Shown in pieces: positions 7,028 to 14,355 of a DNA stretch of 16,702 nucleotides. The position numbers were made by a program, and so were the translations under genes. The stretch is from Candidatus Melainabacteria bacterium GWA2_34_9 (GTDB taxonomy: Bacteria; Cyanobacteriota; Vampirovibrionia; Gastranaerophilales; UBA9971): the NCBI GenBank assembly GCA_001784535.1, contig MFRJ01000124.1:1-16702 (forward strand), read 5' to 3'. Under the pieces are notes generated by a model that made no database searches, was not told where the DNA came from, and saw only the letters and a program-made list of their open reading frames with translations. The stretch's first letter is position 1. Every line of letters starts with the position of its first letter.

Positions 7028-7111
7028 AAATTCTCTTTCCCAAACTTACTATATATTTAAGTTTACCAAATTTTTCAGTCTTTTGCATTAATATTAAAAA
7101 ACAAAATTATT

Positions 7112-7139
7112 AAAAAGCCGCCTTATAAGGCGGCTTTTT
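7112..7139 (-). terminator. Intrinsic terminator of the flagellar hook cluster
   Basis: A perfect 28-bp palindrome with the GC-rich core GCCGCCTTATAAGGCGGC flanked by A5 and T5, placed 22 bp after the flgE stop. Its flanks would also work on the other strand, but only minus-strand transcription arrives here. Confidence 0.92.
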
Positions 7140-7161
7140 AGGTATTTAATTAAAGTTTTAA

Positions 7162-8739
7162 TTATCTTCCGAGGTTTACAATAGTATCCATAATCTGGTT
7201 TTGAACTGAAAATGCCCTGCTGTTTGCTTCAACAGCTTTTTGAGCAAGAATCATAGCCGCAAATTCGTTTGGAAGGTCAACGTTAGAGGCTTCAAGGCTT
7301 CCGGCATCAATGGAACCAAGACCGCCCGCGCTTCCTATCGCAAAGGTTGGAGTTCCTGCTGCTGCGTTAATAGAGAACATGTTTCCTCCGATGGATTCAA
7401 GTCCTTTAGGGTTAATTACTTGCGCAAGCTGAATTTGTAATTGTGCGGGATCAACAACCGCTCCGGCTGTTTGAGTTAGATCAGTGCCTGTAATTTCCTC
7501 ACTGCCCGATGAAGTATATTTTAAACTTCTTGTAGTGTCACCCGGCAAAGTTGTTACAGTAAGTCTTGCTCCGTTTGAATACGTAATTTCAAGAGCGCCA
7601 TTATTGCTTATAGAAAAAGCCGTTGCTTTGAAAGTATTAGGTAATTCAGGGCCTGTAGTGGCTGCTGCACTTATATCAACTTTTGGAGTATCGGTCATTG
7701 CAAGTGTTGTATATGGACCACCTCCTTGTACAAAGCCGGCATCAACTGCAAAAGTGCTTGTGCCATTTGCAAATACTAAAGTATCTGGTCCTGATATTAC
7801 TATTTTATTTGCTGTGGCATCATAAGTTGCTGTGCCACCCGGTGATAATTGAGCCTGAATAGCAGCAGCCACATCGTCATAAGTATCAGCACCGCCGACT
7901 GTAACAGCTACAGGACCAGCGCCGTTAACATCTATGGTGAAATCTCCAGGATCAGGAGCGGGAGCAACAAATGCCACACTTGTATAAGAAGCATTTAGTC
8001 CTACAGCTGTTGCAAAGTTACTTGTATCATCAGCCAAAGCTACTGTATCAGGACCTGTTATTACCAGTTGATTTGATGTATTTAATGACGCAACATTAGT
8101 TGAATTAAATGGAGCTGACCCCATAGTTGAATTGATTTTACCTATTACATCCTGAATGGTATCGGTATTTTCAACTGCAATTGTCTGAGGACCGATACCT
8201 GCAACATCAATTGTAAAATTACCCGGTGTTATATTTGTGGCTCCGCCGGCAATAGTATTTGTTTCTGTAAGAACTAAAGAAGTAGGCATTTTTACGGTAG
8301 TAGTTCCTCCTGTTGAACTTGTTATATCAGAAGTTCCCACAACTTTTAAACCTTTAGGGTTAACAATATTTCCTTCAGAATCTGCAGAAAAGTTACCGGC
8401 TCTTGAAAGTAATGTTCTACCAGTGGGATCCATAAGTGTGAAGAAACCTTCTCCCTGAATATTTAAGTCAGTATTTCTTCCGGTAGTTTGAATAGAGCCT
8501 CTTCCGAAATTTTTGCTTATTTCGCTGATTGTAACACCTAAGCCGACTTGTTTAGGGTTAGTTCCTCCGGTTGTTGCCGTTGGAACGCTTCCTGAAGAAA
8601 GAGTGTTAGAAAAAATGGTTTCAAAACTGATTTTGCTTGATTTAAATCCAACAGTATTAATGTTTGCAATATTATCCCCGATTACATCTAACATTGCCTG
8701 ATTGTTTGTAATACCGGAAATTGTTGTAAATAATGACAT
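7162..8739 (-). CDS. flgE: Flagellar hook protein FlgE
   Basis: A 525-residue subunit of the curved hook that joins the flagellar rod to the filament; exported through the flagellar type III apparatus. The N-terminus (MSLFTTISGITNNQAMLDVI, then GDNIANINTVGFKSS) is the conserved flagellar rod/hook helix. The FlgE/F/G core motif DLNIQGEGFFTL is at about 91-102. The C-terminal helix (SNVDLPNEFAAMILAQKAVE, then ANSRAFS) ends at NLGR. Between them, residues about 173-255 and 265-345 are two diverged copies of one domain beginning GNFTIDV and GDFTIDV, resembling the Flagellin_IN repeat. That insertion probably makes the outer D2-type domain. A strong GGGGAGG site lies 5 bases before the ATG. Last gene of the hook cluster, after flgD. 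Confidence 0.93.
   Translation of the reverse strand: MSLFTTISGITNNQAMLDVIGDNIANINTVGFKSSKISFETIFSNTLSSGSVPTATTGGTNPKQVGLGVTISEISKNFGRGSIQTTGRNTDLNIQGEGFFTLMDPTGRTLLSRAGNFSADSEGNIVNPKGLKVVGTSDITSSTGGTTTVKMPTSLVLTETNTIAGGATNITPGNFTIDVAGIGPQTIAVENTDTIQDVIGKINSTMGSAPFNSTNVASLNTSNQLVITGPDTVALADDTSNFATAVGLNASYTSVAFVAPAPDPGDFTIDVNGAGPVAVTVGGADTYDDVAAAIQAQLSPGGTATYDATANKIVISGPDTLVFANGTSTFAVDAGFVQGGGPYTTLAMTDTPKVDISAAATTGPELPNTFKATAFSISNNGALEITYSNGARLTVTTLPGDTTRSLKYTSSGSEEITGTDLTQTAGAVVDPAQLQIQLAQVINPKGLESIGGNMFSINAAAGTPTFAIGSAGGLGSIDAGSLEASNVDLPNEFAAMILAQKAVEANSRAFSVQNQIMDTIVNLGR
7705..8223 (-). repeat. Internal tandem domain duplication in flgE
   Basis: Two copies of about 82 residues (residues 173-255 and 265-345). 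Each starts G-x-FTIDV-x-G-x-GP, continues with D-T-x-x-D-V and x-I-x-GPDT, and ends near TFAVDAG or NFATAVG. The copies are diverged in sequence, so this is an old protein-level duplication. Confidence 0.75.
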
Positions 8740-8787
8740 TGAAGCCTCCCCTTTATTATATTATTTTTAGAATTTTTTTATATTTTT

Positions 8788-8815
8788 TGTCATTCTGAAC
8801 TGGTTTCGGAATGAT
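8788..8815. repeat. Dispersed-repeat-like palindrome between flgE and flgD
   Basis: TTGTCATTCTGAACTGGTTT followed by CGGAATGA resembles the widespread GTCATTCTGAACT-GTTTC-GAATC class of dispersed intergenic repeats. It has the matching arms CATTC (8791-8795) and GAATG (8809-8813). It occupies part of the 85-bp flgD-flgE gap. Class recalled from pattern, not searched. Confidence 0.5.
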
Positions 8816-8824
8816 AAACCTTAG

Positions 8825-9271
8825 TTATGAACCCGTATCTGCTTCTTTAACGCTTAAAATACTATTTATTGAGTATTCGTTTCCGTTTACTATAACACTT
8901 GCTCCGGTAGAGTTGATTTTTGCTTCACTTACTGTACCTAAAATTGTTTTTTCAGCGTCATTCGGATCAATTAAACTTACATTTTTGCCAATAAGAGAGC
9001 TTGCTTGCATAATTTGGTTAGAAGAAGCCAGAGATTTGTTAAGCTTTTGAAGTTCGCTGATTTGAGTAAACTGAGCTTGTTGAGACATAAATTGACTGCT
9101 GTCTGTAGGATTTAACGGATCCTGATTTTTCATTTGAGCCATTAATAATTGCAAAAATGCATCCTGCCCGAGTTCGCTAGTGCCTGTTGTTTTAGCTGAT
9201 TTTTCAGCTTGTACTTTAGTTGTATTATTTGTTATATCAACTAAAGCGCTGGATGTATTTATGTAACCCAT
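8825..9271 (-). CDS. flgD: Flagellar hook cap / assembly protein FlgD
   Basis: A 148-residue scaffold that caps the growing hook and guides addition of FlgE subunits. The conserved N-terminal FlgD domain is present: FLQLLMAQMKNQDPLNP at about 39-55 and SQQAQFTQISELQKLN at about 63-78, which form the essential helices. The rest (about 85-148: ASSLIGKNVSLID, GTVSEAKINS, EYSINSILSV) is a short beta domain. It is much shorter than enterobacterial FlgD (about 230) but similar to the short form in Bacillus-type flagella. The ATG at 9271 has GGGTAGG upstream. Starts 14 bp after fliK, so probably one transcript. Confidence 0.92.
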   Translation of the reverse strand: MGYINTSSALVDITNNTTKVQAEKSAKTTGTSELGQDAFLQLLMAQMKNQDPLNPTDSSQFMSQQAQFTQISELQKLNKSLASSNQIMQASSLIGKNVSLIDPNDAEKTILGTVSEAKINSTGASVIVNGNEYSINSILSVKEADTGS

Positions 9272-9285
9272 TGAAACCTACCCCG

Positions 9286-11085
9286 TTATACTTTATAATC
9301 AACTCTACCTGTACTCATAACCGGAGATTGTCCGGATAAAATATTTGATTCATTTGTTTCTATTTCTTCATCAAATTCATTTAATTTATTGTTTGAAAAA
9401 GTTGAAGTACTATCTTCTGAATGATTTTGTTTGTCAGAGTGATAGTTCATGTTTGATGTATTTGAATTTGCCTGTTCAAAATTCTTGGAATTTTGTTCTG
9501 AATTCATATTTTGATTTAATGAATTGGGCTCTTGAACATTAACAACCATTTTGCCTACGTTAATTCCTTGTTCAGCCATATTTTGTCTTAATATTTCAAG
9601 ACCTTTATTTAAAATATCTTTAACTTGATGGTTTTCAGCAGTAATTTGAGCTGTTAAAACTCCGTTTTGAGAAACAAGATTAATATTTACTTTGCCAAGA
9701 TTTTCCGGTTTTAAAATAATATTAACTTGGGATTTACCTGCTGAATCCGATGAAATTTTGTCTTTAAGTTGATTAAGTACAGAATTTTCAAGAGTTTGTG
9801 TTTGTTTTGTGTTTAAAATTTTGTCAAATTGAGAAGTTTTTTGAAGGTCAATTTTTTGTAAGTTATCTTCATTCGGCAAGGTAGTCTGATTTTGATTAAT
9901 ATTTGTTTTTAATTCCTGTTGATTTTGTTTTTGATTCTGGTTTTTGTCGTCAGAAGTTATTTTTGAGGAAGAATTATTGATTTCAACGTTTGTGATAACA
10001 GGTTTTACATCCTGATTATTAATAGTTTCAGCCAATTTTTCAGAGACAGGTTTTAAAGTTTCAATCTGTGTCTGTTTAATTTGATTATTTAGTTTGTTTA
10101 AAACTTCTTCTGAAGCTAAAATTTCAGGTTTTTGAGTTTGTTTTATCTGTTGATCATTGATTTTTGCTTCAGTTTTTTTAAGTTCTTCAGGATTTATTTT
10201 AGCTACTTCAGGTTGATCTTCGGAATTTTCTTCTCCCACCTCAACCGGCTGTTTTTGTAAAAGGTTTTCTGCTTGTTTATTAATTATTTTTTCGTTTGCA
10301 ATTTGCTTTTGAACATCTGTTAATTCTTCAGGGAGATTATTTTCTAAAGTATCAGTTGAGAATTCGGTAATAATATTATTTTGTAATGAAACATTTGTTT
10401 TAGCAGTTTTATCCGATGTTATTTGCTGTTGTTGTTCTGTATTTGGAATTATATTGGCATTTATAATGTTATTTTGTCCAGCAATAATAATATTATTTGG
10501 ATCTGTATTTTCGGTAACTTCGGTTTTAGTAATATTATTTATTTCAGAAACAGCTTCTTTTCTATCTTCTTTAGCCTCCGAAACGACTTCTTTTGCTTCA
10601 GCAGTTGCATCTTTTCTGTCTTCTTTAACATTAGAAACTGCTTCTTTTGCTTCAGAAATAATTTCTTTGTCTTTGGAAACAGTATCTTTTCTGTCTTCTT
10701 TAGCCTCAGAAACAGCTTTTTTAGCTTCAGAAATAATTTCTTTTCTGCCTTCTTTGGCTTTAAAAACGGCTTCTTTTGTTTCAGACAGCACTCTTTTTTT
10801 AATTGGAGTATCAATATTTTTGTTAGAATCCAATTTATTATAAAAACCTTCGTATTCGGATTTAAATTCTTTTGAATTAAAGTTTTTATTTTCGTTATGT
10901 TTTTCTAAATTCTTGTAAGAAAACTTTTCTGTTTTATCAAAAGAAAAATTATAGCTTTTATTGGCTGATTCAAAAACATTCAAAAACCCTGAACCATTAT
11001 CTTTTGAACCATTTTTTTGAGCATAATCAGTGCTTTTGATATTAAAATCAAATTTAACAGTATCAATTAAATTTTTAATAGTCAT
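9286..11085 (-). CDS. fliK: Flagellar hook-length control protein FliK
   Basis: A 599-residue secreted ruler that stops hook growth and switches export to filament substrates. The C-terminal Flg_hook domain is at about 438-518 (VNIILKPENLGKVNINLVSQ, then AQITAENHQVKDILNKGLEIL and INVGKMVVNV), containing the characteristic L-x-P-x-x-L-G-x-V motif. Everything before it is disordered, N/Q/K/E-rich ruler sequence without cysteine. Residues 101-179 hold four copies of an 18-residue unit like SEAKEAVSEAKEDRKE, predicted helical. The C-terminal tail (about 520-599) is also N/S-rich. GAGGG lies 6 bases before the ATG. Longer than the 400 or so residues of enterobacterial FliK, which could imply a longer hook. 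Confidence 0.88.
   Translation of the reverse strand: MTIKNLIDTVKFDFNIKSTDYAQKNGSKDNGSGFLNVFESANKSYNFSFDKTEKFSYKNLEKHNENKNFNSKEFKSEYEGFYNKLDSNKNIDTPIKKRVLSETKEAVFKAKEGRKEIISEAKKAVSEAKEDRKDTVSKDKEIISEAKEAVSNVKEDRKDATAEAKEVVSEAKEDRKEAVSEINNITKTEVTENTDPNNIIIAGQNNIINANIIPNTEQQQQITSDKTAKTNVSLQNNIITEFSTDTLENNLPEELTDVQKQIANEKIINKQAENLLQKQPVEVGEENSEDQPEVAKINPEELKKTEAKINDQQIKQTQKPEILASEEVLNKLNNQIKQTQIETLKPVSEKLAETINNQDVKPVITNVEINNSSSKITSDDKNQNQKQNQQELKTNINQNQTTLPNEDNLQKIDLQKTSQFDKILNTKQTQTLENSVLNQLKDKISSDSAGKSQVNIILKPENLGKVNINLVSQNGVLTAQITAENHQVKDILNKGLEILRQNMAEQGINVGKMVVNVQEPNSLNQNMNSEQNSKNFEQANSNTSNMNYHSDKQNHSEDSTSTFSNNKLNEFDEEIETNESNILSGQSPVMSTGRVDYKV
10549..10785 (-). repeat. 54-bp coding tandem repeat in fliK
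   Basis: Four 18-codon units encode SETKEAVFKAKEGRKEII, SEAKKAVSEAKEDRKDTV, SEAKEAVSNVKEDRKDAT and AEAKEVVSEAKEDRKEAV. A 7-codon partial unit (SKDKEII) sits between the second and third. Eighteen residues equal five alpha-helical turns, so unit number can change without breaking helix phase. Confidence 0.85.
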
Positions 11086-11103
11086 TTTTTACCCTCAACA
11101 AAA

Positions 11104-11224
11104 TAAATAAGTCCCCGAATTTTTTATCTCCGCTTCTCATATTTAGAATGAGTTTAACCCTATATCGCCGCCGCTTCGGGTTCCTCCTTCTTTTCCTGAC
11201 ATTTAGTCAGAAAAAGTGGAGTCC
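11104..11224. other. GC-richer fliJ-fliK spacer with repeated CGCTTC motifs
   Basis: This spacer interrupts an otherwise tight flagellar cluster. CGCTTC occurs at 11132 and 11171, and a third time at 11232 just inside the end of fliJ. A short hairpin is formed by CTGAC (11196-11200) and GTCAG (11206-11210). It has no T-run and is not a convincing terminator. A minus-strand frame MSGKEGGTRSGGDIGLNSF can be read here but is too short to call. It may be a decayed dispersed repeat. Confidence 0.35.
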
Positions 11225-11671
11225 TTACCCCCGCTTCGCATACCTGCAAGTTGCTATTTCATCAATTATTAACATTTCATGTCTGTTTATGTTTTCTTTA
11301 AATTCTTCCAGTGCTTTCTCCTTTAGTTTTTCCATAACTTTTTTTGCTTTTAAGGCTTCCAGCATCAGCTGATTTTTTTCTTCAAGTTCTTTTTCTGCTA
11401 TTTCTATTACTACTTTTTGCTTTTTTATGCTTTCTTTAGTTGTGATTATGTAATTTTGATGAACAAATATGATTGTATTATCTATTCCTCCACTATTTAA
11501 AGTTTCTTTAAGGCTTAAAATAGTTTCATCAAGAACCTTAATAAAATTTGACAGGACAAGATTTTCACGGTGAAGTCTGTTCTTGGCTTTAGCAAAATTA
11601 AGCTGACAATCTTCAAGCTTTTTTTGCCGTGCGTCAAGAACGCTTTGCAGTCTGAATTTAAAACCTTTCAC
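11225..11671 (-). CDS. fliJ: Flagellar export protein FliJ
   Basis: A 148-residue coiled-coil protein, the size of known FliJ, which forms the central stalk of the flagellar export ATPase and escorts chaperones. The N-terminus FKFRLQSVLDARQKKLEDCQ is typical of the family, and two long helices fill the rest (about 5-60 and 75-135), ending HEMLIIDEIATCRYAKRG. The start is GTG at 11671, with CGAGG 7 bases upstream; an ATG at 11675 is out of frame. FliI, the usual upstream partner, is not adjacent: an unrelated cupin gene lies 212 bp upstream. FliJ therefore heads the hook cluster here. Sequence of FliJ proteins is poorly conserved, so context contributes to this call. Confidence 0.85.
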   Translation of the reverse strand: MKGFKFRLQSVLDARQKKLEDCQLNFAKAKNRLHRENLVLSNFIKVLDETILSLKETLNSGGIDNTIIFVHQNYIITTKESIKKQKVVIEIAEKELEEKNQLMLEALKAKKVMEKLKEKALEEFKENINRHEMLIIDEIATCRYAKRG

Positions 11672-11793
11672 CCATTAACCTCGACCCACCAATTTACACA
11701 TAAAAACATGTATGTATATAGAGATTAACGCATGCACAGGGTCTGTTCATCCCCTAAAAAAAGTATTTGAATTTTGAGGATAAGTATATAAAT

Positions 11794-11845
11794 ATTGTGA
11801 AAGCATAACTATCCCCCTCCTTTGAGGTGGGGTGTGATTGTGAAA
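11794..11845. repeat. Palindromic element flanked by 9-bp direct repeats
   Basis: ATTGTGAAA occurs at 11794-11802 and again at 11837-11845. Between them is a stem, CCCCCTCctttGAGGTGGGG (11813-11832), with one bulged base. The stem resembles the CCCCCTCCTTTGAGGAGGGG-type repeats of many bacteria. Direct repeats outside a palindrome suggest insertion of a small element with target duplication. It lies in the 211-bp spacer before fliJ, where I see no coding frame and no firm promoter. Confidence 0.45.
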
Positions 11846-11859
11846 ATTGATTTAACGAG

Positions 11860-11877
11860 TACCTTTTTAAAAAGGTA
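11860..11877 (-). terminator. Candidate weak terminator after the cupin gene
   Basis: TACCTTTTTAAAAAGGTA is a perfect 18-bp palindrome 5 bp after the cupin stop. It has only two G-C pairs per arm, so termination strength is doubtful. Confidence 0.4.
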
Positions 11878-11882
11878 TAAAA

Positions 11883-12155
11883 CTAATAGTTGAACTTATA
11901 TACTTTATTAACTGGTTTTTTAATGTCCCAAATGCATTTCAAACCTTTTGGAAAAGTTACAAGATCGCCGGCTGCTATTTTTACAGTTTCAAAGTTTGTT
12001 TCTATAACAACATCACCTTTAAAGAAATAACAAACTTCTTCATCAGAATATTCCCAGTTAAATCTGGAAACTTCACAAGTCCATGTTGACCATTTATAAA
12101 TTCCAAGAACTTTTAATTCTTCTTCAGTCGATTTTTTAACAGTTATTTTGGACAT
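11883..12155 (-). CDS. Small cupin protein (DUF861 / Cupin_3-like)
   Basis: A 90-residue single-domain beta-barrel. The order SKITVKKSTEEELKVLGIYK, WSTWTCEVSRFNWEYSDEEV, CYFFKGDVVIET, AAGDLVTFPKGLKCIWDIKK and PVNKVYKF matches the small Cupin_3 proteins related to ureidoglycine aminohydrolase. The usual W-x-x-x-E-V-S-x-F-x-W and E-V-C-Y-x-x-x-G stretches are both present. Metal-binding histidines of enzymatic cupins are absent, which is normal for this subgroup. Substrate unknown. The frame is open to 12191, but AAGGAG six bases before the ATG at 12155 fixes the start. It is monocistronic between repeat-rich spacers. Confidence 0.85.
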   Translation of the reverse strand: MSKITVKKSTEEELKVLGIYKWSTWTCEVSRFNWEYSDEEVCYFFKGDVVIETNFETVKIAAGDLVTFPKGLKCIWDIKKPVNKVYKFNY

Positions 12156-12191
12156 TTTTATCTCCTTGCAATAAAAAATAATGAAATTCAA

Positions 12192-12388
12192 TGTAATAAG
12201 TTATATTATCTGTTATTTATAGGGTTTTTCCTAAATATCAAATGTAAAGTTTTGTTAAGAAATTTAGGAATTTCAGAAACACAAGTTTAAATTTTTTAAG
12301 AACGGGAAAAAATAATATATAAACTGGCGAGCAATCTTCCTTTCAATCCTTCTCTCTAATTCCTCTCTCTAATATGTGATAGACTTAT
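12192..12388 (+). ncRNA. Possible small RNA upstream of an intrinsic terminator
   Basis: There is no gene here, yet a good plus-strand terminator follows at 12389-12409. TTCCTAAAT (12228-12236) and ATTTAGGAA (12262-12270) form a 9-bp inverted repeat with a 25-base loop. This suggests a short plus-strand transcript, antisense to nothing annotated. I cannot identify an RNA family or a clear promoter, so the call is tentative. Confidence 0.2.
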
Positions 12389-12409
12389 CGGCGCAAGCCG
12401 GTTTTTTTT
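12389..12409 (+). terminator. Intrinsic terminator with GCAA tetraloop
   Basis: CGGC-GCAA-GCCG is followed by G and eight T, a compact intrinsic terminator on the plus strand. No plus-strand gene ends upstream, so it may end a small RNA or be part of a repeat element. Confidence 0.55.
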
Positions 12410-12642
12410 GCCTTTTTTAATAGGTATTTTTATAAAAGGGATGCAATCCCTTGACATGCGTGTAGTGTTTCGTAGTTTTTGGCGAACGGATATATTTGCT
12501 ATAGCCTGTGTTTGAAGGAGCAAAGCGACTGAACCCATGTGTGCGTTGAATTTAAGTTTCAAACAGCACACAATCTAAAAAACAAATGTTTATACTTTAT
12601 TCTTGATAAACTATAAACAAACTCAAAAAGAGAACAGCTATA
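12410..12642. other. Gene-poor spacer before cca, probably repeat-derived
   Basis: Includes a perfect hairpin, AAGGGAT-GCA-ATCCCTT (12436-12452), and the text GAAGGAGCAAAGCGACTGAA (12517-12536), which resembles the GGAGCGAAGCGAC core of common dispersed repeats. A minus-strand frame (12356-12571, 71 aa) crosses it but has no ribosome binding site, no recognisable domain and runs through the terminator, so I do not call it. The cca promoter must lie towards the right end; TATACT at 12591-12596 is a weak -10 candidate. Confidence 0.35.
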
Positions 12643-14058
12643 TTGAATTGTTTTATACACGAAGATGAAGTAAATAAAAAACTATTGGAACTTTGCGAGG
12701 AAGGCACAGAACTTTTTCTTGTCGGCGGATACATAAGAGATATTTTGTTAAATAAAGAATGTTTTGACAAAGATTATGTTGTAAAAGGAGAAGGGGCTAT
12801 AAGTTTTGCCGGCAAAATTGCGAAAGCTTTTGACGGATATTTTGTTCTTCTTGATGAAAAACATGATATTGCAAGAGTTGTAATGCCTGATAAAAAGAAT
12901 ACACTGGATTTTGCAGGATGTGTAGGACAGGATATAAATACAGATTTAAAAAACAGGGATTTTGCGATTAATGCTATTGCCTGCAAAATAGAAAAGGGTA
13001 AATCGGAATTAATTGATCCTTTGAACGGGATTGAAGATTTAAATAAAAAAATAATCCGCACAATTGGCGAAGAAAACATTATTGACGATCCTTTGAGGGT
13101 TTTAAGGGCGTATAGATTTGCGGCGCAGTTCGGATTTTCTATAGAGAACAAAACTATGGAATTAATTGAAAAACATAAGTCTTTAATAACGCTGGTTTCA
13201 ATAGAAAGAATAACCCAGGAATTGATTAAGCTTTTTGAAGGTGATTTTGCTGGAGAAAATCTTTATTTGATGAACAATTCAGGTCTTTTTGATGAGATTT
13301 TTCCTGAATTAATAATTCAAAGAAAAATTCCGCCAAATCTTCACCACCATTTAGGACTTCTTGAGCATTCCATTGAAAGTGTTAAACAACTTGAAAACGA
13401 GATAAAAAATTTTCCTGATTGGACAAAAGAGCATCTTTACAGGGAATTTTCATCAGGAATAAAAGCAATATCTTTGCTAAAACTTGCGGCTTTGTTTCAT
13501 GACATCGGAAAACCTTCTACATGGCAGATTGATGAAGCAGGAAGGCACAGATTTATAAAACATGAGGAACTGGGTTCAGAAATCGTGTTGGACGTCTTAA
13601 AAAGGTTTAAATTTAGCAAAAACACCATGAAATATGTTGCAAAACTTATAAAATATCACATGTATCCTTCTCAATTATTAAATGATGGCTTGGAAAATCT
13701 CTCGGAAAAAGCAATGATGAGGATGTTTAGAAGAATAGGCGATGATATGCCTGAACTTATTTTGTTGGGAATAGCTGATAGGCTGAGTGCAAGAGGTTCT
13801 GAAATTACCGATGAAATCGTTGAAAAAAATATTCAGGGCTTGTATTTTCTTCTTGAAAAATACAGAAAATCACAGGAAGAAGTAAGGACAATTCCAAAAC
13901 TTGTAGACGGCAATGAGATTATGGAAATTCTTGGAATTTCGCCATCTCCGGCTTTAGGAAAAATTTTAAAAGATTTGAATGAAGCCCAGATTTCCGGTGA
14001 TGTAAATACCCGCGAAGAAGCTTTGGACTTTATAAAATCTTATAAAATTACAAATTAA
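12643..14058 (+). CDS. cca: CCA-adding tRNA nucleotidyltransferase with HD domain
   Basis: Class II nucleotidyltransferase (471 aa) that builds or repairs the CCA 3' end of tRNAs from CTP and ATP, without a template. The palm domain has LVGGYIRDILL (26-36) and the catalytic pair D42/D44 (FDKDYVV). RDFAINAIA (105-113) and DDPLRVLRAYRFAAQFGF (148-165) are the template-like head and neck motifs. A C-terminal HD phosphohydrolase domain has H242, H286-D287 (FHDIGK), H307 and D379 (IADRLSARG). The nucleotidyltransferase/HD fusion is common; some such proteins do only C- or A-addition, which the sequence alone does not settle. The start appears to be TTG at 12643, since the next in-frame Met is at residue 81, beyond the active site; the ribosome binding site is poor. 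Confidence 0.9.
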   Translation: MNCFIHEDEVNKKLLELCEEGTELFLVGGYIRDILLNKECFDKDYVVKGEGAISFAGKIAKAFDGYFVLLDEKHDIARVVMPDKKNTLDFAGCVGQDINTDLKNRDFAINAIACKIEKGKSELIDPLNGIEDLNKKIIRTIGEENIIDDPLRVLRAYRFAAQFGFSIENKTMELIEKHKSLITLVSIERITQELIKLFEGDFAGENLYLMNNSGLFDEIFPELIIQRKIPPNLHHHLGLLEHSIESVKQLENEIKNFPDWTKEHLYREFSSGIKAISLLKLAALFHDIGKPSTWQIDEAGRHRFIKHEELGSEIVLDVLKRFKFSKNTMKYVAKLIKYHMYPSQLLNDGLENLSEKAMMRMFRRIGDDMPELILLGIADRLSARGSEITDEIVEKNIQGLYFLLEKYRKSQEEVRTIPKLVDGNEIMEILGISPSPALGKILKDLNEAQISGDVNTREEALDFIKSYKITN

Positions 14059-14066
14059 ACCGGTTA

Positions 14067-14252
14067 TTATTTTTGTTTTAAATCTTTAATTTTAAATTCT
14101 AACTTTTCTTTTTTTGAATTTAATAACATTAACTTTAGAGCTTTTATCAAGGTTCGTTCTTTTTCTGTTTCTCTAATCATTCCTTTAACTTCTATTAAAA
14201 GGTTTTCAGCTTTTTTGAGTTCTTGATCCTTTAATTGCCAGTCTTGTATCAT
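14067..14252 (-). CDS. Small charged coiled-coil-like protein of unknown function
   Basis: A 61-residue protein of K, E and L with heptad-like hydrophobic spacing (LKKAENLLIEVKGMIRETEK, then LIKALKLMLLNSKKEKLEFK). An AAAAGGA site sits 8 bases before the ATG at 14252 and the stop is doubled (TAATAA), both signs of a real gene. No signal peptide, membrane span or cysteine. It converges on cca with 8 bp between stops and is divergent from the GH13 gene. I recognise no family. Confidence 0.55.
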   Translation of the reverse strand: MIQDWQLKDQELKKAENLLIEVKGMIRETEKERTLIKALKLMLLNSKKEKLEFKIKDLKQK

Positions 14253-14355
14253 GAGTAAATTCCTTTTAAATATTAAAAAGTATATTTATATCTTATATAT
14301 TACTTTATATATTATAAATAAAAGATACAACTTGAGTAAAGTGGAAAAATTGGTT

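Noticed and set aside
6408..7091. Long plus-strand frame of 227 codons opposite a prepilin
   Set aside because: Exact antisense shadow of a well-supported prepilin; no domain and no ribosome binding site.
10549..10785. CRISPR-like array, because of regular repeats
   Set aside because: The units are contiguous coding repeats with no spacers and keep the fliK reading frame.
10423..10875. Plus-strand frames rich in F and S opposite fliK
   Set aside because: Antisense of the K/E-rich fliK repeat, which generates long open frames by composition alone.
11194..11214. Hairpin CTGAC-GTCAG as a terminator between fliJ and fliK
   Set aside because: Five-pair stem with no T-run on the transcribed strand; fliK is more likely co-transcribed with fliJ.
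12356..12571. Minus-strand 71-codon frame beginning MCCLKLKFNAHMG
   Set aside because: No ribosome binding site, no recognisable domain, and it runs through a hairpin and a terminator; more likely repeat-derived or chance.
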